Below are positions 1 to 8,703 of a stretch of 64,000 bases of DNA, one piece after another. The position numbers and the translations under genes were made by a program. The notes under the pieces were generated by a model. The model had not been told where the DNA came from. It saw only the letters and a program-made list of their open reading frames with translations, and did not search any database. Source of the stretch: Formosa sp. L2A11 (GTDB lineage: Bacteria > Bacteroidota > Bacteroidia > Flavobacteriales > Flavobacteriaceae); NCBI RefSeq assembly GCF_009796865.1, contig NZ_CP047028.1, positions 2,666,001-2,730,000 of the forward strand, read 5' to 3'. Every line of letters starts with the position of its first letter. Within the stretch, counting starts at the first letter, position 1.

Positions 1-230
1 AGCAGAGGCAATACCTCCGATGGACTCACAAGTAGGGAAGGACTGAACGTAATTCTCTTCAAAATTCGCATAGGAGCCCTAGTGGTAGCCTATGCTTAAA
101 CTAGAAGATAGTGCCAAGGGTGAAAAGAGCTTTGGTGTGATGATTTACGAACCGCCGTATACGAGACCCGTACGTACGGTGGTGTGAGGGGTGCACTCCG
201 TCATTTGATGGCGGAGCCATCCACTCGATT
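1..230 (+). mobile_element. 3' end of a group II intron (domains V and VI)
   Basis: This is the tail of a group II self-splicing intron; the reverse-transcriptase ORF and 5' domains lie before the window. Domain V is visible: the arms at 151-159 (ACCGCCGTA) and 175-183 (TACGGTGGT) pair with one G-U and enclose the ACGAGACCCG loop and a CGTAC-type bulge, as in bacterial introns. Domain VI follows, with the CTCCG/CGGAG stem near 196-215. The 3' splice site is inferred at about 230, four bases after which the reverse-strand neighbour gene ends, so that gene is intact. The structural class was not assigned. Confidence 0.88.
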
Positions 231-234
231 AGCT

Positions 235-612
235 TTAGTTTTTTATATTTCGACCGTTGATTTCATCTAATTTGTTAAATGACTTTTTCAGTTTCGCAGT
301 CAGTTTATCCAAATCAGCTGTTTTCCCAGTTAATTTCATCTCAAAATTATCAACTCGAACCTTCGATTTATCAATTTCAGATTTGTTTACGTACGCAAAT
401 GCAAGAGTGATTTCTTGTTCAGAATCGTTTTCTTCAAACATTTCCTTAACCATATTCCAGTCAAAGTTTTTTAATTCGTCAAGATTTTCCGTTTCAACTT
501 TTAATTCCGTTACAGCAGTTTTTGATTCTAACTTTTGACTCTTTTCAGTTTGTGCGTAAGTAACAAAAGTCATTAAAGATAAAATTCCAAGTATAATGTT
601 CTTTGTTTTCAT
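235..612 (-). CDS. small exported protein of unknown function
   Basis: This 125-residue protein starts with a clear signal peptide (MKTKNIILGILSLMTFVTYAQ), cut probably after TYA, so it is probably periplasmic or secreted. The mature part is charged, rich in Lys, Glu and Asp, and probably helical. No catalytic motif is recognisable and I do not recognise the family. The stop codon lies only about four bases from the 3' end of the group II intron, so the intron sits in its 3' untranslated region without damaging it. An AAGGAG-like sequence on the coding strand lies at 646-654, inside a repeated leader element. Confidence 0.7.
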   Translation of the reverse strand: MKTKNIILGILSLMTFVTYAQTEKSQKLESKTAVTELKVETENLDELKNFDWNMVKEMFEENDSEQEITLAFAYVNKSEIDKSKVRVDNFEMKLTGKTADLDKLTAKLKKSFNKLDEINGRNIKN

Positions 613-643
613 AATTTTTCGTTTTTTGGTTTAAATTAAAGCT

Positions 644-680
644 AACTCCTTTTATCCAATATAAACATAGGGTTATCCCG
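644..680. repeat. leader repeat, copy A
   Basis: This 37-base element begins AACTCCTTTTAT and ends TATCCCG. It matches copy B at 1072-1108 with one short insertion/deletion pair and a few substitutions. On the reverse strand it lies 32-68 bases upstream of the start codon at 612, so it is probably the promoter or leader of that gene. Confidence 0.7.
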
Positions 681-786
681 ATAAAACAATTGGATATTGT
701 TAATTTTATGTCTAAATATATTACTTAATACTAAAAGAAGAGTACGGATAACCGTAAAACACACAATGTTTTAGCTTAAATAAATT

Positions 787-835
787 AAAAGTGCACTAGT
801 AAAACACGATTTACGTATACGACTAGTGCACTTTT
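787..835. terminator. 14-bp perfect hairpin, possible bidirectional terminator
   Basis: The arms AAAAGTGCACTAGT (787-800) and ACTAGTGCACTTTT (822-835) pair perfectly across a 21-base loop. The A-tract before and T-tract after fit a bidirectional intrinsic terminator, but no gene ends directly at it, so another role is possible. Confidence 0.5.
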
Positions 836-1071
836 GTTTACATACTAATTTAAGGCTTGTTTTTTGGTAACTGTTGTATGGCTATTTTACTCGTGTTTAT
901 TTGCTTTGTAGCAGTATGGTTTGTATGGCTATTGGTGCTATTTTCCTGTTGTAAGTTCGGCTAAAATTTTCAATTTAAAAGGTTCACTGTAACGTCTAAT
1001 TACTTTGTTATTTTTGTACATAAGGTTTAAAATTATGTAGCCTTTTTTCAGGGTAAGACAAAATTCATTAC

Positions 1072-1108
1072 AACTCCTTTTATACCAAATAAACATAGGT
1101 GTATCCCG
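1072..1108. repeat. leader repeat, copy B
   Basis: This is the second copy of the 37-base element, 428 bases from copy A. No reverse-strand gene follows it closely. Weaker similarity continues for some tens of bases on the outer side (AGAGTAC and AACCGTAA words in both), suggesting an old duplication whose gene has been lost. Confidence 0.65.
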
Positions 1109-1293
1109 TTAAGAGTACGTATTATAATTCCATCTTAAAAATAAAACAATTTAACCTAAGATAAGTACTGTAAAACCGTAATTACTCGATTTTATTCAGG
1201 TATAAGTTAAGAGCGCATCAGTGAATGTGCACTCTTAGGTGATACATAATAGAAAACATAATTTGTAGTGCACACATGTGCTTGTAAGGTGTA

Positions 1294-2040
1294 TTACGAT
1301 TTCACCATAGGACCAAGTACATCCCAAACGGTATATGCAACTAGCTTATGACCTTCAATATTAGGGTGAATACCATCGCCTTGATTCAGTTCTGGTTTAC
1401 CTCCAACTTGTTCTAAAATAAACGGAATAAAGGCAATATTGTTTTCCGAAGCTAAATCTATAAAGAGTTGTTTAAAATCTGTAGTATATGCGGTTCCCAT
1501 GTTTGGAGGCATTTGCATGCCCGCCAGTATAATTTTTGTATCTGGACTTTTAGCACGAACCACATCTATAATGTGTTGTAGGTTGGCTCGTGTTTCAGTA
1601 ACGGGTACGCCGCGTAAGCCATCATTCGCCCCTAATTCTAATAAAAATATGTCTGGGGTTTGTTTAATTACCCAATCAATTCTGCTTTTTCCGCCTGCAC
1701 TGGTTTCGCCACTAACTCCCGAATTAATCACGGTATACTCCAAGTTTAATGCATTTATAGTGTCTTGTAAAATCCCAGGATAGGCATCATCTGTATTATC
1801 TAATCCGTAACCAGCAGTAATACTATCTCCAAAACATAAAATGGTTTTGTCTTTTGGTTGTTCCGCTTCAGTCGATGTAACGGTAGTAGTTTCAGTTTTT
1901 TGGTCTTTGGCTTTTTCCGCTTTGCCATCACCACAAGAATACAGGGCTAGGGCTAAAATAAAATAACAAAACTTTAAGAGTTTAGAGACCCTAAACCCAG
2001 GGTGATTTGATTGCAATTGTTTATTTTGAGCCTCGCACAT
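1294..2040 (-). CDS. tesA: SGNH-family esterase/lysophospholipase lipoprotein (TesA-like)
   Basis: The protein (248 aa) is a GDSL/SGNH hydrolase of the arylesterase/TesA type, which hydrolyses acyl esters. All blocks are visible: GDSITAGYG with nucleophile Ser73, the block-III motif GANDGLRG, and DGIHPNIEGH carrying the catalytic Asp and His. The N-terminus has a hydrophobic segment and lipobox LYSC (Cys36), so it is predicted to be a lipoprotein; an acidic/Lys-rich linker follows. It is divergent from the YbbA/YbbP-type ABC genes, the same partnership as tesA-ybbA-ybbP in E. coli. The start is the first in-frame ATG; the long polar stretch before the hydrophobic segment leaves some doubt. 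Confidence 0.88.
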   Translation of the reverse strand: MCEAQNKQLQSNHPGFRVSKLLKFCYFILALALYSCGDGKAEKAKDQKTETTTVTSTEAEQPKDKTILCFGDSITAGYGLDNTDDAYPGILQDTINALNLEYTVINSGVSGETSAGGKSRIDWVIKQTPDIFLLELGANDGLRGVPVTETRANLQHIIDVVRAKSPDTKIILAGMQMPPNMGTAYTTDFKQLFIDLASENNIAFIPFILEQVGGKPELNQGDGIHPNIEGHKLVAYTVWDVLGPMVKS

Positions 2041-2066
2041 AAATAGTGATTTAAATTAAAGATTAG

Positions 2067-2756
2067 ATGTCAAAGATATTAAAGATAACTGGGTTAGAAA
2101 AAACTTATACCAGCGGTAACAAACAATTAACGGTATTACACGACATTTCGTTTGATGTCGAGCAAGGGCAAATATTTTCTATTGTTGGACCTTCTGGAAG
2201 CGGAAAAACCACCTTATTGGGGTTATGTGCAGGTTTAGATCAGGCTAACGGTGGTACAGTGGAATTATGCGGACAAGATTTAGCGACCTTGAATGAAGAT
2301 GAACGCGCACAATTACGAAACAAAAACGTGGGGTTTATATTTCAGAATTTTCAGCTTTTACCTACGTTAACGGCTTTGGAAAATGTGAGTGTCCCTTTAG
2401 AACTGCAAGGCGATAAAAACGCCACTCAGGTAAGTTTAGACTTGTTAGATAAAGTCGGTTTGGGCAGTCGTGTGCATCATTATCCGTCGCAGTTGTCTGG
2501 TGGCGAACAGCAACGTGTGGCTTTAGCACGTGCGTTTGCCAATAAACCAGCGATATTATTTGCAGATGAACCTACGGGGAATTTAGATGAGGAAACTGGA
2601 GAAAAAGTCATTCAATTGCTTTTTGAACTGAATGCAGAACACGGCACCACTTTAGTGATTATTACCCACGATTTAGAGTTAGCCAACCGTACCCAACACA
2701 TCTTAAAACTTAAAGGTGGAAAAATTATTACGAACCAACCCACTACTGCGCTTTGA
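2067..2756 (+). CDS. ybbA: ABC transporter ATPase, YbbA/LolD type
   Basis: This 229-residue ATP-binding subunit belongs to the MacB/LolD/YbbA group, which works with FtsX-like permeases. Visible motifs are Walker A GPSGSGKT (41-48), the Q-loop region FQNFQLLP, the signature LSGGEQQR and Walker [15 protein letters not shown] followed by the H-loop ITHD. Length is normal. It overlaps the permease gene by four bases, so the two are translationally coupled. In E. coli the equivalent pair lies beside tesA, as here. The transported substrate of this family is not settled; a lipid or fatty-acid link is only suggested by the esterase neighbour. Confidence 0.92.
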   Translation: MSKILKITGLEKTYTSGNKQLTVLHDISFDVEQGQIFSIVGPSGSGKTTLLGLCAGLDQANGGTVELCGQDLATLNEDERAQLRNKNVGFIFQNFQLLPTLTALENVSVPLELQGDKNATQVSLDLLDKVGLGSRVHHYPSQLSGGEQQRVALARAFANKPAILFADEPTGNLDEETGEKVIQLLFELNAEHGTTLVIITHDLELANRTQHILKLKGGKIITNQPTTAL

Positions 2757-5299
2757 TAGATTCTAACACCTCAAAAAACATACAACTCCGATGGCTTTTT
2801 AAAATGGCTTGGCGGGATGCCAAAGCGAGTAAAGTCCGTTTACTATTATTTATGGCCTCGATTATATTGGGAATTGCAGCGGTGGTTTCCATTCAATTAT
2901 TCAGTTCTAATTTACAGGATAATTTAAAGAGCCAATCTAAAACCTTAATGGGTGCCGATTTTATAATCGACTCCAAACAAGAACCGACAGCGCGAGCACA
3001 AGCCATTATCGATTCGTTACAACCGCAGGCTTCCGAAGTGAATTTTGTGTCCATGATTGCCTTTCCAAAAAGTGGCGGAACCAAATTGGTAAAAGTTCAG
3101 GGAATTGCTGGCGATTTTCCGTTTTACGGTGAAATCGATGCCGAACCTGCTTCTGCATCAACCACGTATCAGACCTCAGGTGGTGTGTTGGTTGATGCCA
3201 CACTCATGATACAGTTTAATGTAAAAACGGGTGATTCTATTAAAATCGGGGAACTGACGTTACCTATAGTAGGGGCTTTAAAATCTATGCCGGGGAACTC
3301 GGGCATTTCCAGTTCTGTAGCACCTCCAGTGATTATGCCACGGGATTTGGTAGCCGCCACCAAGCTGTTACAGTTTGGAAGTCGGAAAGAATACCAGTAT
3401 TACTACAAAGTATCGGACACGGTTAATTTAAAACGTTTAGAAGACCGTTTAGAACCACTATTAGATTTAGAAAATGCCGATTTAGATACGCATACCGGAA
3501 CCTCTAAACGTTTAGGTAAACGTTACGAGAATGTGGGGAATTTCTTAAATCTAGCGGCCTTTATAGCCTTGTTACTAGGCTGTATTGGGATTGCGAGTTC
3601 GGTACATATTTATATTAAAGAGAAACTTAAAGCCATTGCCGTTTTAAAATGTATGGGCGCGTCTAGACTGCAAAGTTTTTTGATATTCCTCATTCAAATT
3701 GGAGGTATCGGGATTCTTGGTGGCGCTATAGGGGCGTTAATAGGTGTGGGGCTACAGTTGGTATTTCCGTATTTATTACAAGACTTTTTACCCTTTACAT
3801 TAGAGATTTCCATTTCGGTAGTACCCATTTTAATCGGGATCTTACTCGGCTTGTTTATGTCGGTGTTATTTGCACTCTTACCTTTATTACGCACCTGGTT
3901 TGTATCGCCTTTAGATGTGTTACGGGTGAGTGAAGATGGGGCACAAGAGCCATTATGGGTACGTCTTTCTGTATTTACAGCCATTTTAGTATTTCTGTTT
4001 TTATTCTCGTTTTGGCTGATAAAAGATGCTCTTTATGCGCTTTCATTTGTAGGAGTCACGGTAATCACTTTTGCTTTATTAGCAGGTGTTGCCATAGGAT
4101 TCACGCGTTTAATCAAGCGCTATTTTCCAAAGCATTGGAGTTTTACAGCCAGACAAAGTGTACTGAATTTATTCCGACCAAACAATCAGACCGTCGTGTT
4201 AGTGATTGCCATTGGATTGGGAACATTTTTAATCAGTACCCTATATTTTACCAAAGACATTTTATTGGCAAAAACCGAAGTCGGCGCCCAGTCCGATAGC
4301 GCTAACATCATCATTTTAGACGTGCAACCAGCCCAGCGCGCGGCCATTTCGCAACGCATACAATCTAAAAATTTACCTGTGCTTAGCGACATCCCGTTAG
4401 TAACGATGCGCATGCAACGGATTAACGGACAATTGGTAAACGATATTCGCCAAGACAGTACACGGCAAGTCCGTGGTTGGGTGTTAAGTCACGAATTTAG
4501 AACCACCTATCGCGATACCCTAATCGATTCGGAAACCCTAATAGCAGGGGAGTGGACGCCGAGATTAGATACTGGTGAATCGGTGGTGATTTCCATTTCC
4601 GATAACCTCGCCAACGATGCCAATTTAGAGGTAGGCGATTCGGTAGTTTTTAATGTACAAGGTGTACTTATGGAAACTACAGTGGGAAGTATCCGTCAGG
4701 TCGATTGGTCTCAAGTGCAACTAAACTTTACCGTGGTCTTTCCGGCTGGCGTGTTAGAAGACGCGCCACAGTTTAATGTGTTAACCACGTTGGTGCCCGA
4801 CGAAAACAGTTCGGCTGCCTTACAGCAAGATTTGGTGAGCCGTTTCCCGAATGTCTCTATTATCGATTTACGACAAATATTTACGGTGGTAGAAGGCATC
4901 TTAGAAAAGGTCTCTTGGGTGATTAGTTTTATGGCGTTCTTTAGCATGTTTACGGGGATTATTGTGTTAATAGGATCTATACGCACCAGTAAATATCAGC
5001 GTATTAAGGAAAACGTATTATTACGAACGCTAGGCGCTAAGAATATCCAAATCTTAAAAATTACAGCTTTAGAATATCTCTTTTTAGGACTTTTAGGAAG
5101 TTTGGTTGGTATTATTTTAGCCTTAGTAAGTAGTTTATGTTTGGCATTACTTGTTTTTAAAGAACCTTTTGTGCCATCTGCAATTCCATTTCTGGTGTTC
5201 TTGCCAGGTATTACTGCATTGGTATTGGTAATTGGTTTAAGTAATATAAGAACGGTATTAAAAAGCTCGCCTTTAGAAGTATTACGTAAAGAAGCATAA
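2753..5299 (+). CDS. ybbP: FtsX-like ABC permease, YbbP type
   Basis: This 848-residue membrane protein has the YbbP layout: a first transmembrane helix near residues 30-50, a large periplasmic domain, three helices near 265-385, a central pair around 400-450, a second periplasmic domain, and three C-terminal helices ending in SPLEVLRKEA. The duplicated FtsX domains carry the usual LLGCIGIASSVHIYIKEK-type segment after the first loop. The start is a TTG overlapping the stop of the ATPase gene (TTGA); an in-frame ATG at 2803 is an alternative but would shorten the N-terminus. It probably forms a complex with the upstream ATPase. Confidence 0.9.
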   Translation: MIDSNTSKNIQLRWLFKMAWRDAKASKVRLLLFMASIILGIAAVVSIQLFSSNLQDNLKSQSKTLMGADFIIDSKQEPTARAQAIIDSLQPQASEVNFVSMIAFPKSGGTKLVKVQGIAGDFPFYGEIDAEPASASTTYQTSGGVLVDATLMIQFNVKTGDSIKIGELTLPIVGALKSMPGNSGISSSVAPPVIMPRDLVAATKLLQFGSRKEYQYYYKVSDTVNLKRLEDRLEPLLDLENADLDTHTGTSKRLGKRYENVGNFLNLAAFIALLLGCIGIASSVHIYIKEKLKAIAVLKCMGASRLQSFLIFLIQIGGIGILGGAIGALIGVGLQLVFPYLLQDFLPFTLEISISVVPILIGILLGLFMSVLFALLPLLRTWFVSPLDVLRVSEDGAQEPLWVRLSVFTAILVFLFLFSFWLIKDALYALSFVGVTVITFALLAGVAIGFTRLIKRYFPKHWSFTARQSVLNLFRPNNQTVVLVIAIGLGTFLISTLYFTKDILLAKTEVGAQSDSANIIILDVQPAQRAAISQRIQSKNLPVLSDIPLVTMRMQRINGQLVNDIRQDSTRQVRGWVLSHEFRTTYRDTLIDSETLIAGEWTPRLDTGESVVISISDNLANDANLEVGDSVVFNVQGVLMETTVGSIRQVDWSQVQLNFTVVFPAGVLEDAPQFNVLTTLVPDENSSAALQQDLVSRFPNVSIIDLRQIFTVVEGILEKVSWVISFMAFFSMFTGIIVLIGSIRTSKYQRIKENVLLRTLGAKNIQILKITALEYLFLGLLGSLVGIILALVSSLCLALLVFKEPFVPSAIPFLVFLPGITALVLVIGLSNIRTVLKSSPLEVLRKEA

Positions 5300-5322
5300 A
5301 TTTAATAAGTATTGATATAAAA

Positions 5323-5361
5323 AAAAGGTGTTATAATCATGACTGATTTATAACACCTTTT
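5323..5361. terminator. bidirectional terminator
   Basis: The arms 5323-5336 (AAAAGGTGTTATAA) and 5348-5361 pair perfectly over 14 bp with an 11-base loop, flanked by A- and T-tracts. It lies between the converging permease gene (+) and a DUF805 gene (-) and can serve both. Confidence 0.85.
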
Positions 5362-5390
5362 ATTATTTTGTATCTTTTTTAAAAAGAGAT

Positions 5391-5783
5391 TTATTCTTTA
5401 CCAATAGAATCTATAGCACTATCGTTTCCTAAACCTTTAGGATTGTCTCCCCATTTATTAGGACCAACTTCACTATCTGTAGCCATAAGAACAATTAACC
5501 ATATCCAACCTATTATTGGAATACATGAAAGTAGAAGGAACCATCCACTTTTTCCAACATCATGTAATCTTCTTACAGCAACTGCTATACCAGGTATTAA
5601 CACAGCTAATGAATATAAACCAGAAATTCCACTAAAAATTGAAGAATCAAATAGGTAACCCAATATGGTTATACCCCAAGAAATAAGCATGTTTATTAAT
5701 ACAAACATCCAATATTCTTGACGTCTTGCACGTCCTTTAAAGTCTGCATAATGTTCTTTAATTACTTTTAAATACCAATTCAT
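5391..5783 (-). CDS. DUF805 membrane protein, copy 1
   Basis: This 130-residue protein matches the DUF805 family: N-terminal [20 protein letters not shown], the family RRQEYWMF segment, about four transmembrane helices, and the [11 protein letters not shown] motif before the last helix. The biochemical role of the family is unknown. It is one of two tandem paralogues. The first 30 and last 30 residues are almost identical to those of copy 2 while the middle differs, including a longer last helix here (IPIIGWIWLIVLMATDSE). Confidence 0.9.
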   Translation of the reverse strand: MNWYLKVIKEHYADFKGRARRQEYWMFVLINMLISWGITILGYLFDSSIFSGISGLYSLAVLIPGIAVAVRRLHDVGKSGWFLLLSCIPIIGWIWLIVLMATDSEVGPNKWGDNPKGLGNDSAIDSIGKE

Positions 5784-5827
5784 TTTATTTATTAATTAAG
5801 GTTAGTTTAGCTAATGTAAATAAAAAA

Positions 5828-5860
5828 AGGTGTTATAATCATGATTGATTTATAACACCT
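5828..5860 (-). terminator. terminator between the DUF805 copies
   Basis: The arms AGGTGTTATAA (5828-5838) and TTATAACACCT (5850-5860) form an 11-bp stem with an 11-base loop. On the reverse strand a T-run follows, so it ends transcripts of DUF805 copy 2. It is a near-exact copy of the terminator at 5323-5361, duplicated together with the gene. Confidence 0.8.
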
Positions 5861-5892
5861 CTTATTATTTTGTATCTTTTTTAAAAAGAGAT

Positions 5893-6264
5893 TTATTCTT
5901 TACCAATAGAATCTATAGCACTATCGTTTCCTAAACCTTTAGGATTGTCTCCCCATTTATTAGGACCAACTTCACTATCTGAAACAGCTAAGTATAAATT
6001 ATAGAAAGGGATTAATAAAAACCATCCACTTTTTCCAACATCATGCATACGTCTTACACCTACAGCTATACTTGGAATAAGAACAGCAAGACTATATATA
6101 GTTGATACGAATGATAAAATAGATAAATCTAAAAATCCTGAAATTAAGTCAAGAGCGTAAGATATAATAATGTTAAATAGGAAAAACATCCAATATTCTT
6201 GACGTCTTGCACGTCCTTTAAAATCTGCGTAATGTTCTTTTACTACTTTTAAATACCAATTCAT
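5893..6264 (-). CDS. DUF805 membrane protein, copy 2
   Basis: This is a 123-residue DUF805 membrane protein with the same start ([20 protein letters not shown]) and the same C-terminus ([12 protein letters not shown]) as copy 1. The central helices have diverged, and the region after [14 protein letters not shown] is shorter. Nucleotide identity between copies is almost complete for about 155 bases covering the C-terminal coding part and terminator. This points to recent duplication or gene conversion of the ends. Function is unknown. Confidence 0.9.
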   Translation of the reverse strand: MNWYLKVVKEHYADFKGRARRQEYWMFFLFNIIISYALDLISGFLDLSILSFVSTIYSLAVLIPSIAVGVRRMHDVGKSGWFLLIPFYNLYLAVSDSEVGPNKWGDNPKGLGNDSAIDSIGKE

Positions 6265-6356
6265 TTTATTTGTTAATTAGGGGTTAGTTCAGCTAATGTA
6301 GTAAAAATTATACATTTTTTAATATGTTAAAAAATTTCCTACTTTATGTTCTCTGC

Positions 6357-7691
6357 TTAAAAAAGTCCTCTAGACTTTAATTCTAAATATTTATTTATGG
6401 TGTCTCCTGTTAAATTTTGAGGTTCTGTTAATACCGATTGAATACCATATTTTTGTAATGCTTTTACAATTCGTTTTTTCTCGTGCATAAATTTTTCAGC
6501 AATAATGGTATCATACACCTCTTGTATGTTTTCTGATTTAGAGTTGATTACCGCATTTAATGCTGTGTTTTTAAAGAAAACCACTAAAAGTAAATGGTTT
6601 TTTGCCAATGCTCTTAAATAAGGTAATTGCCTGTTTAAACCATCTATGGTTTCAAAATTTGTATATAGAATAAGTAAACTTCTGTTGGTTATTTTTCGCT
6701 TTACCACAGCATATAAACTACTAAAATCCGACTCAGAAAAATCTGTTTTAATATTGTATAATGCTTCAGAAATTAAACTCATTTGCGAGTTTCTTTGTTC
6801 GGCAACGATAATATCTTCTAGTTTTTTAGAAAACGATAGCATACCTGCTTTATCTTGTTTTCTTAAAATAACATCGCTAATGGCTAAGGTTGAGTTTACC
6901 GCATAATCAAGTAAACTTATATTATTAAAATGCATTTGCATTACACGTCCTTTGTCGATAATAGAATACACAGGTTGCGATTTTTCTTCGACATATTGGT
7001 TAATCATTAATTGATTACGCTTTGCTGTTGCTTTCCAGTTTAGAGTTCTAATATCGTCTCCAGATACATATTCTTTTATTTGTTCAAACTCTAAGGAATG
7101 TCCTATGCGTCTTATTTTTTTTGTACCATAAGAAATAGTCGAATCTGTAAAAGCTTTAAAACTAAAAGCTCTTAATTTTAAAAACGACGGATAACATTTT
7201 AGTTCTTTTTGGTCTCCTAAAATATATTTTTTAGTTGCTAATTGCAGCGGAGTAGAGGCGTAGGCATTAATATTTCCAAAACTATAAATACCGCGTTCTG
7301 TAGGTTTAAGGTCGTAATGAATGGTTTTGTTTTCGTTAGCACTTAGTTTTAAATTAAATATAAAATCGCGCTTTTGAAATTGAAAAGGAAGTTCTTCAAT
7401 AATAGATAAATGACTTACAAAAGCATATTTATTTTGTGCATGAAGTGTGATTTTATTGTCGTCTCCATTAGATAATCTTTCTGGTAATACGCGATCTATA
7501 ATGATACCGTTTGTTTTATTAAAAAGGATAATTATATCTACCAAAACCAAAAGAGATAGTGTGAACAGGAGTATTTTAGAGACGTAAAAAACAAAGGGCA
7601 CAAAAAATCCAACCACAAATAGCATTGCGATAACAGCTAAAATGTAGAAGAATCTATTGTTTAAAAATAAAGCACTGTATAGTTTTTTCAT
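6357..7691 (-). CDS. DUF58 domain protein of the MoxR operon
   Basis: The 444-residue protein has two N-terminal transmembrane helices (about residues 12-32 and 36-54) and a DUF58 domain containing the family motif GDDIRTLNWKATAKRNQLMI near 215-235, followed by a von Willebrand-A-like fold. The usual MIDAS DxSxS is replaced by IIDKGRVM, so metal-dependent ligand binding is doubtful. DUF58 proteins are partners of MoxR AAA ATPases in envelope stress or metalloenzyme maturation. It is last in a tightly packed reverse-strand operon, four bases after the moxR stop. Confidence 0.9.
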   Translation of the reverse strand: MKKLYSALFLNNRFFYILAVIAMLFVVGFFVPFVFYVSKILLFTLSLLVLVDIIILFNKTNGIIIDRVLPERLSNGDDNKITLHAQNKYAFVSHLSIIEELPFQFQKRDFIFNLKLSANENKTIHYDLKPTERGIYSFGNINAYASTPLQLATKKYILGDQKELKCYPSFLKLRAFSFKAFTDSTISYGTKKIRRIGHSLEFEQIKEYVSGDDIRTLNWKATAKRNQLMINQYVEEKSQPVYSIIDKGRVMQMHFNNISLLDYAVNSTLAISDVILRKQDKAGMLSFSKKLEDIIVAEQRNSQMSLISEALYNIKTDFSESDFSSLYAVVKRKITNRSLLILYTNFETIDGLNRQLPYLRALAKNHLLLVVFFKNTALNAVINSKSENIQEVYDTIIAEKFMHEKKRIVKALQKYGIQSVLTEPQNLTGDTINKYLELKSRGLF

Positions 7692-7695
7692 TTGG

Positions 7696-8700
7696 CTATC
7701 TCGGGATCTCTACGGCTTCAATAATTTGTTCAATAATTTGTTTGCTAGATAATCCTTCCATTTCTCTTTCTGGAGTTACAATTACTCTGTGTTGTAGCAC
7801 AGGAATGGCTGCTCTTTTAATATCTTCTGGTGTTACAAAATCTCTACCTTCTATAGCCGCAAATGCTTTAGATGCTTTTAAAATAGCAATACTTGCTCTG
7901 GGTGAAGCTCCCAAATATAAAAAGGAGTTAGATCTTGTATTTACCACAATATTGGCAATGTATTTTAGTAAATTATCTTCTAAATTAATTTGATTAACTA
8001 AGGCTCTATACTGTTCAATTTTTTCTCCAGTAATTATAGCTTCAATTTTTTCAATCTTATCTGCATTTACTAAAGCTTGTTCTCTAATAATAATTTCTAA
8101 CTCTTCGTCTGCAGTAGGATATTCTATATTAATTTTGAATAGAAAACGGTCTAATTGGGCTTCTGGTAATCTGTATGTTCCTTCTTGTTCTATAGGGTTT
8201 TGAGTTGCTAAAACAATAAAAGGTTCTTTCATTTTATAGGTTTCGCCGTCTATAGTTACTTGTTTTTCTTCCATGACTTCAAACAAAGCAGCTTGTGTTT
8301 TTGCTGGCGCTCTGTTAATCTCATCAATTAAAATCATACTAGAAAAAATAGGACCTTTTTTGAATTCGAAATCGGATGTTTTTGCATTAAAAACAGAGGT
8401 TCCTAAAATATCCGATGGCATTAAATCTGGAGTAAATTGAATACGACTAAAATCGACATCCATAGTTTTAGATAGTAATTTAGCTGTAATGGTTTTTGCA
8501 ACACCAGGAACACCTTCTATTAACACATGTCCGTTTGCTAAAAGTGCAACAATAAGCAAGTCCATCATGTCTTTTTGGCCTACAATAACTTTCTTTAATT
8601 GCTGCTTTATGTTATGAACAGCTTCTTGTAGTTCAGAAACATCTATTCTGTTTTTAAATTCTAAATGCTCTGAAACTTCAGTGTTAATTTGATCTTCCAT
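7696..8700 (-). CDS. MoxR-type AAA+ ATPase
   Basis: This 334-residue MoxR-family AAA+ ATPase is a chaperone-like enzyme that works with DUF58/VWA proteins. It shows Walker A GVPGVAKT (63-70), Walker B/DEIN segment LIDEINRAPAKTQAALFEVM, sensor I LATQNPIEQEG and the arginine region LDRFLF, then the C-terminal lid domain. The N-terminal extension before VGQKDMM is short. It lies between the DUF4350 and DUF58 genes with gaps of three and four bases, so all are co-transcribed. The client protein is unknown. Confidence 0.95.
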   Translation of the reverse strand: MEDQINTEVSEHLEFKNRIDVSELQEAVHNIKQQLKKVIVGQKDMMDLLIVALLANGHVLIEGVPGVAKTITAKLLSKTMDVDFSRIQFTPDLMPSDILGTSVFNAKTSDFEFKKGPIFSSMILIDEINRAPAKTQAALFEVMEEKQVTIDGETYKMKEPFIVLATQNPIEQEGTYRLPEAQLDRFLFKINIEYPTADEELEIIIREQALVNADKIEKIEAIITGEKIEQYRALVNQINLEDNLLKYIANIVVNTRSNSFLYLGASPRASIAILKASKAFAAIEGRDFVTPEDIKRAAIPVLQHRVIVTPEREMEGLSSKQIIEQIIEAVEIPR

Positions 8701-8703
8701 GTG

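Larger units (their letters stand above)
613..1293. other. gene-poor spacer with duplicated leader element and hairpins
   Basis: No convincing gene is seen in this 680-base stretch. It contains a 37-base near-direct repeat (644-680 and 1072-1108), a perfect 14-bp hairpin at 787-835 and an imperfect hairpin at 1207-1236. A short ORF at 878-964 (+) would encode a 28-residue, almost wholly hydrophobic peptide (starts MAILLVFICFVAVWF); it may be chance. The first repeat copy lies in the leader of the gene ending at 612, so the second copy could be the leader of a lost paralogue. Confidence 0.6.

Noticed and set aside
3955..4299. 114-codon ORF inside the YbbP-type gene
   Set aside because: It is a shadow frame of a clear permease; Cys/His/Phe-rich composition is typical of such shadows.
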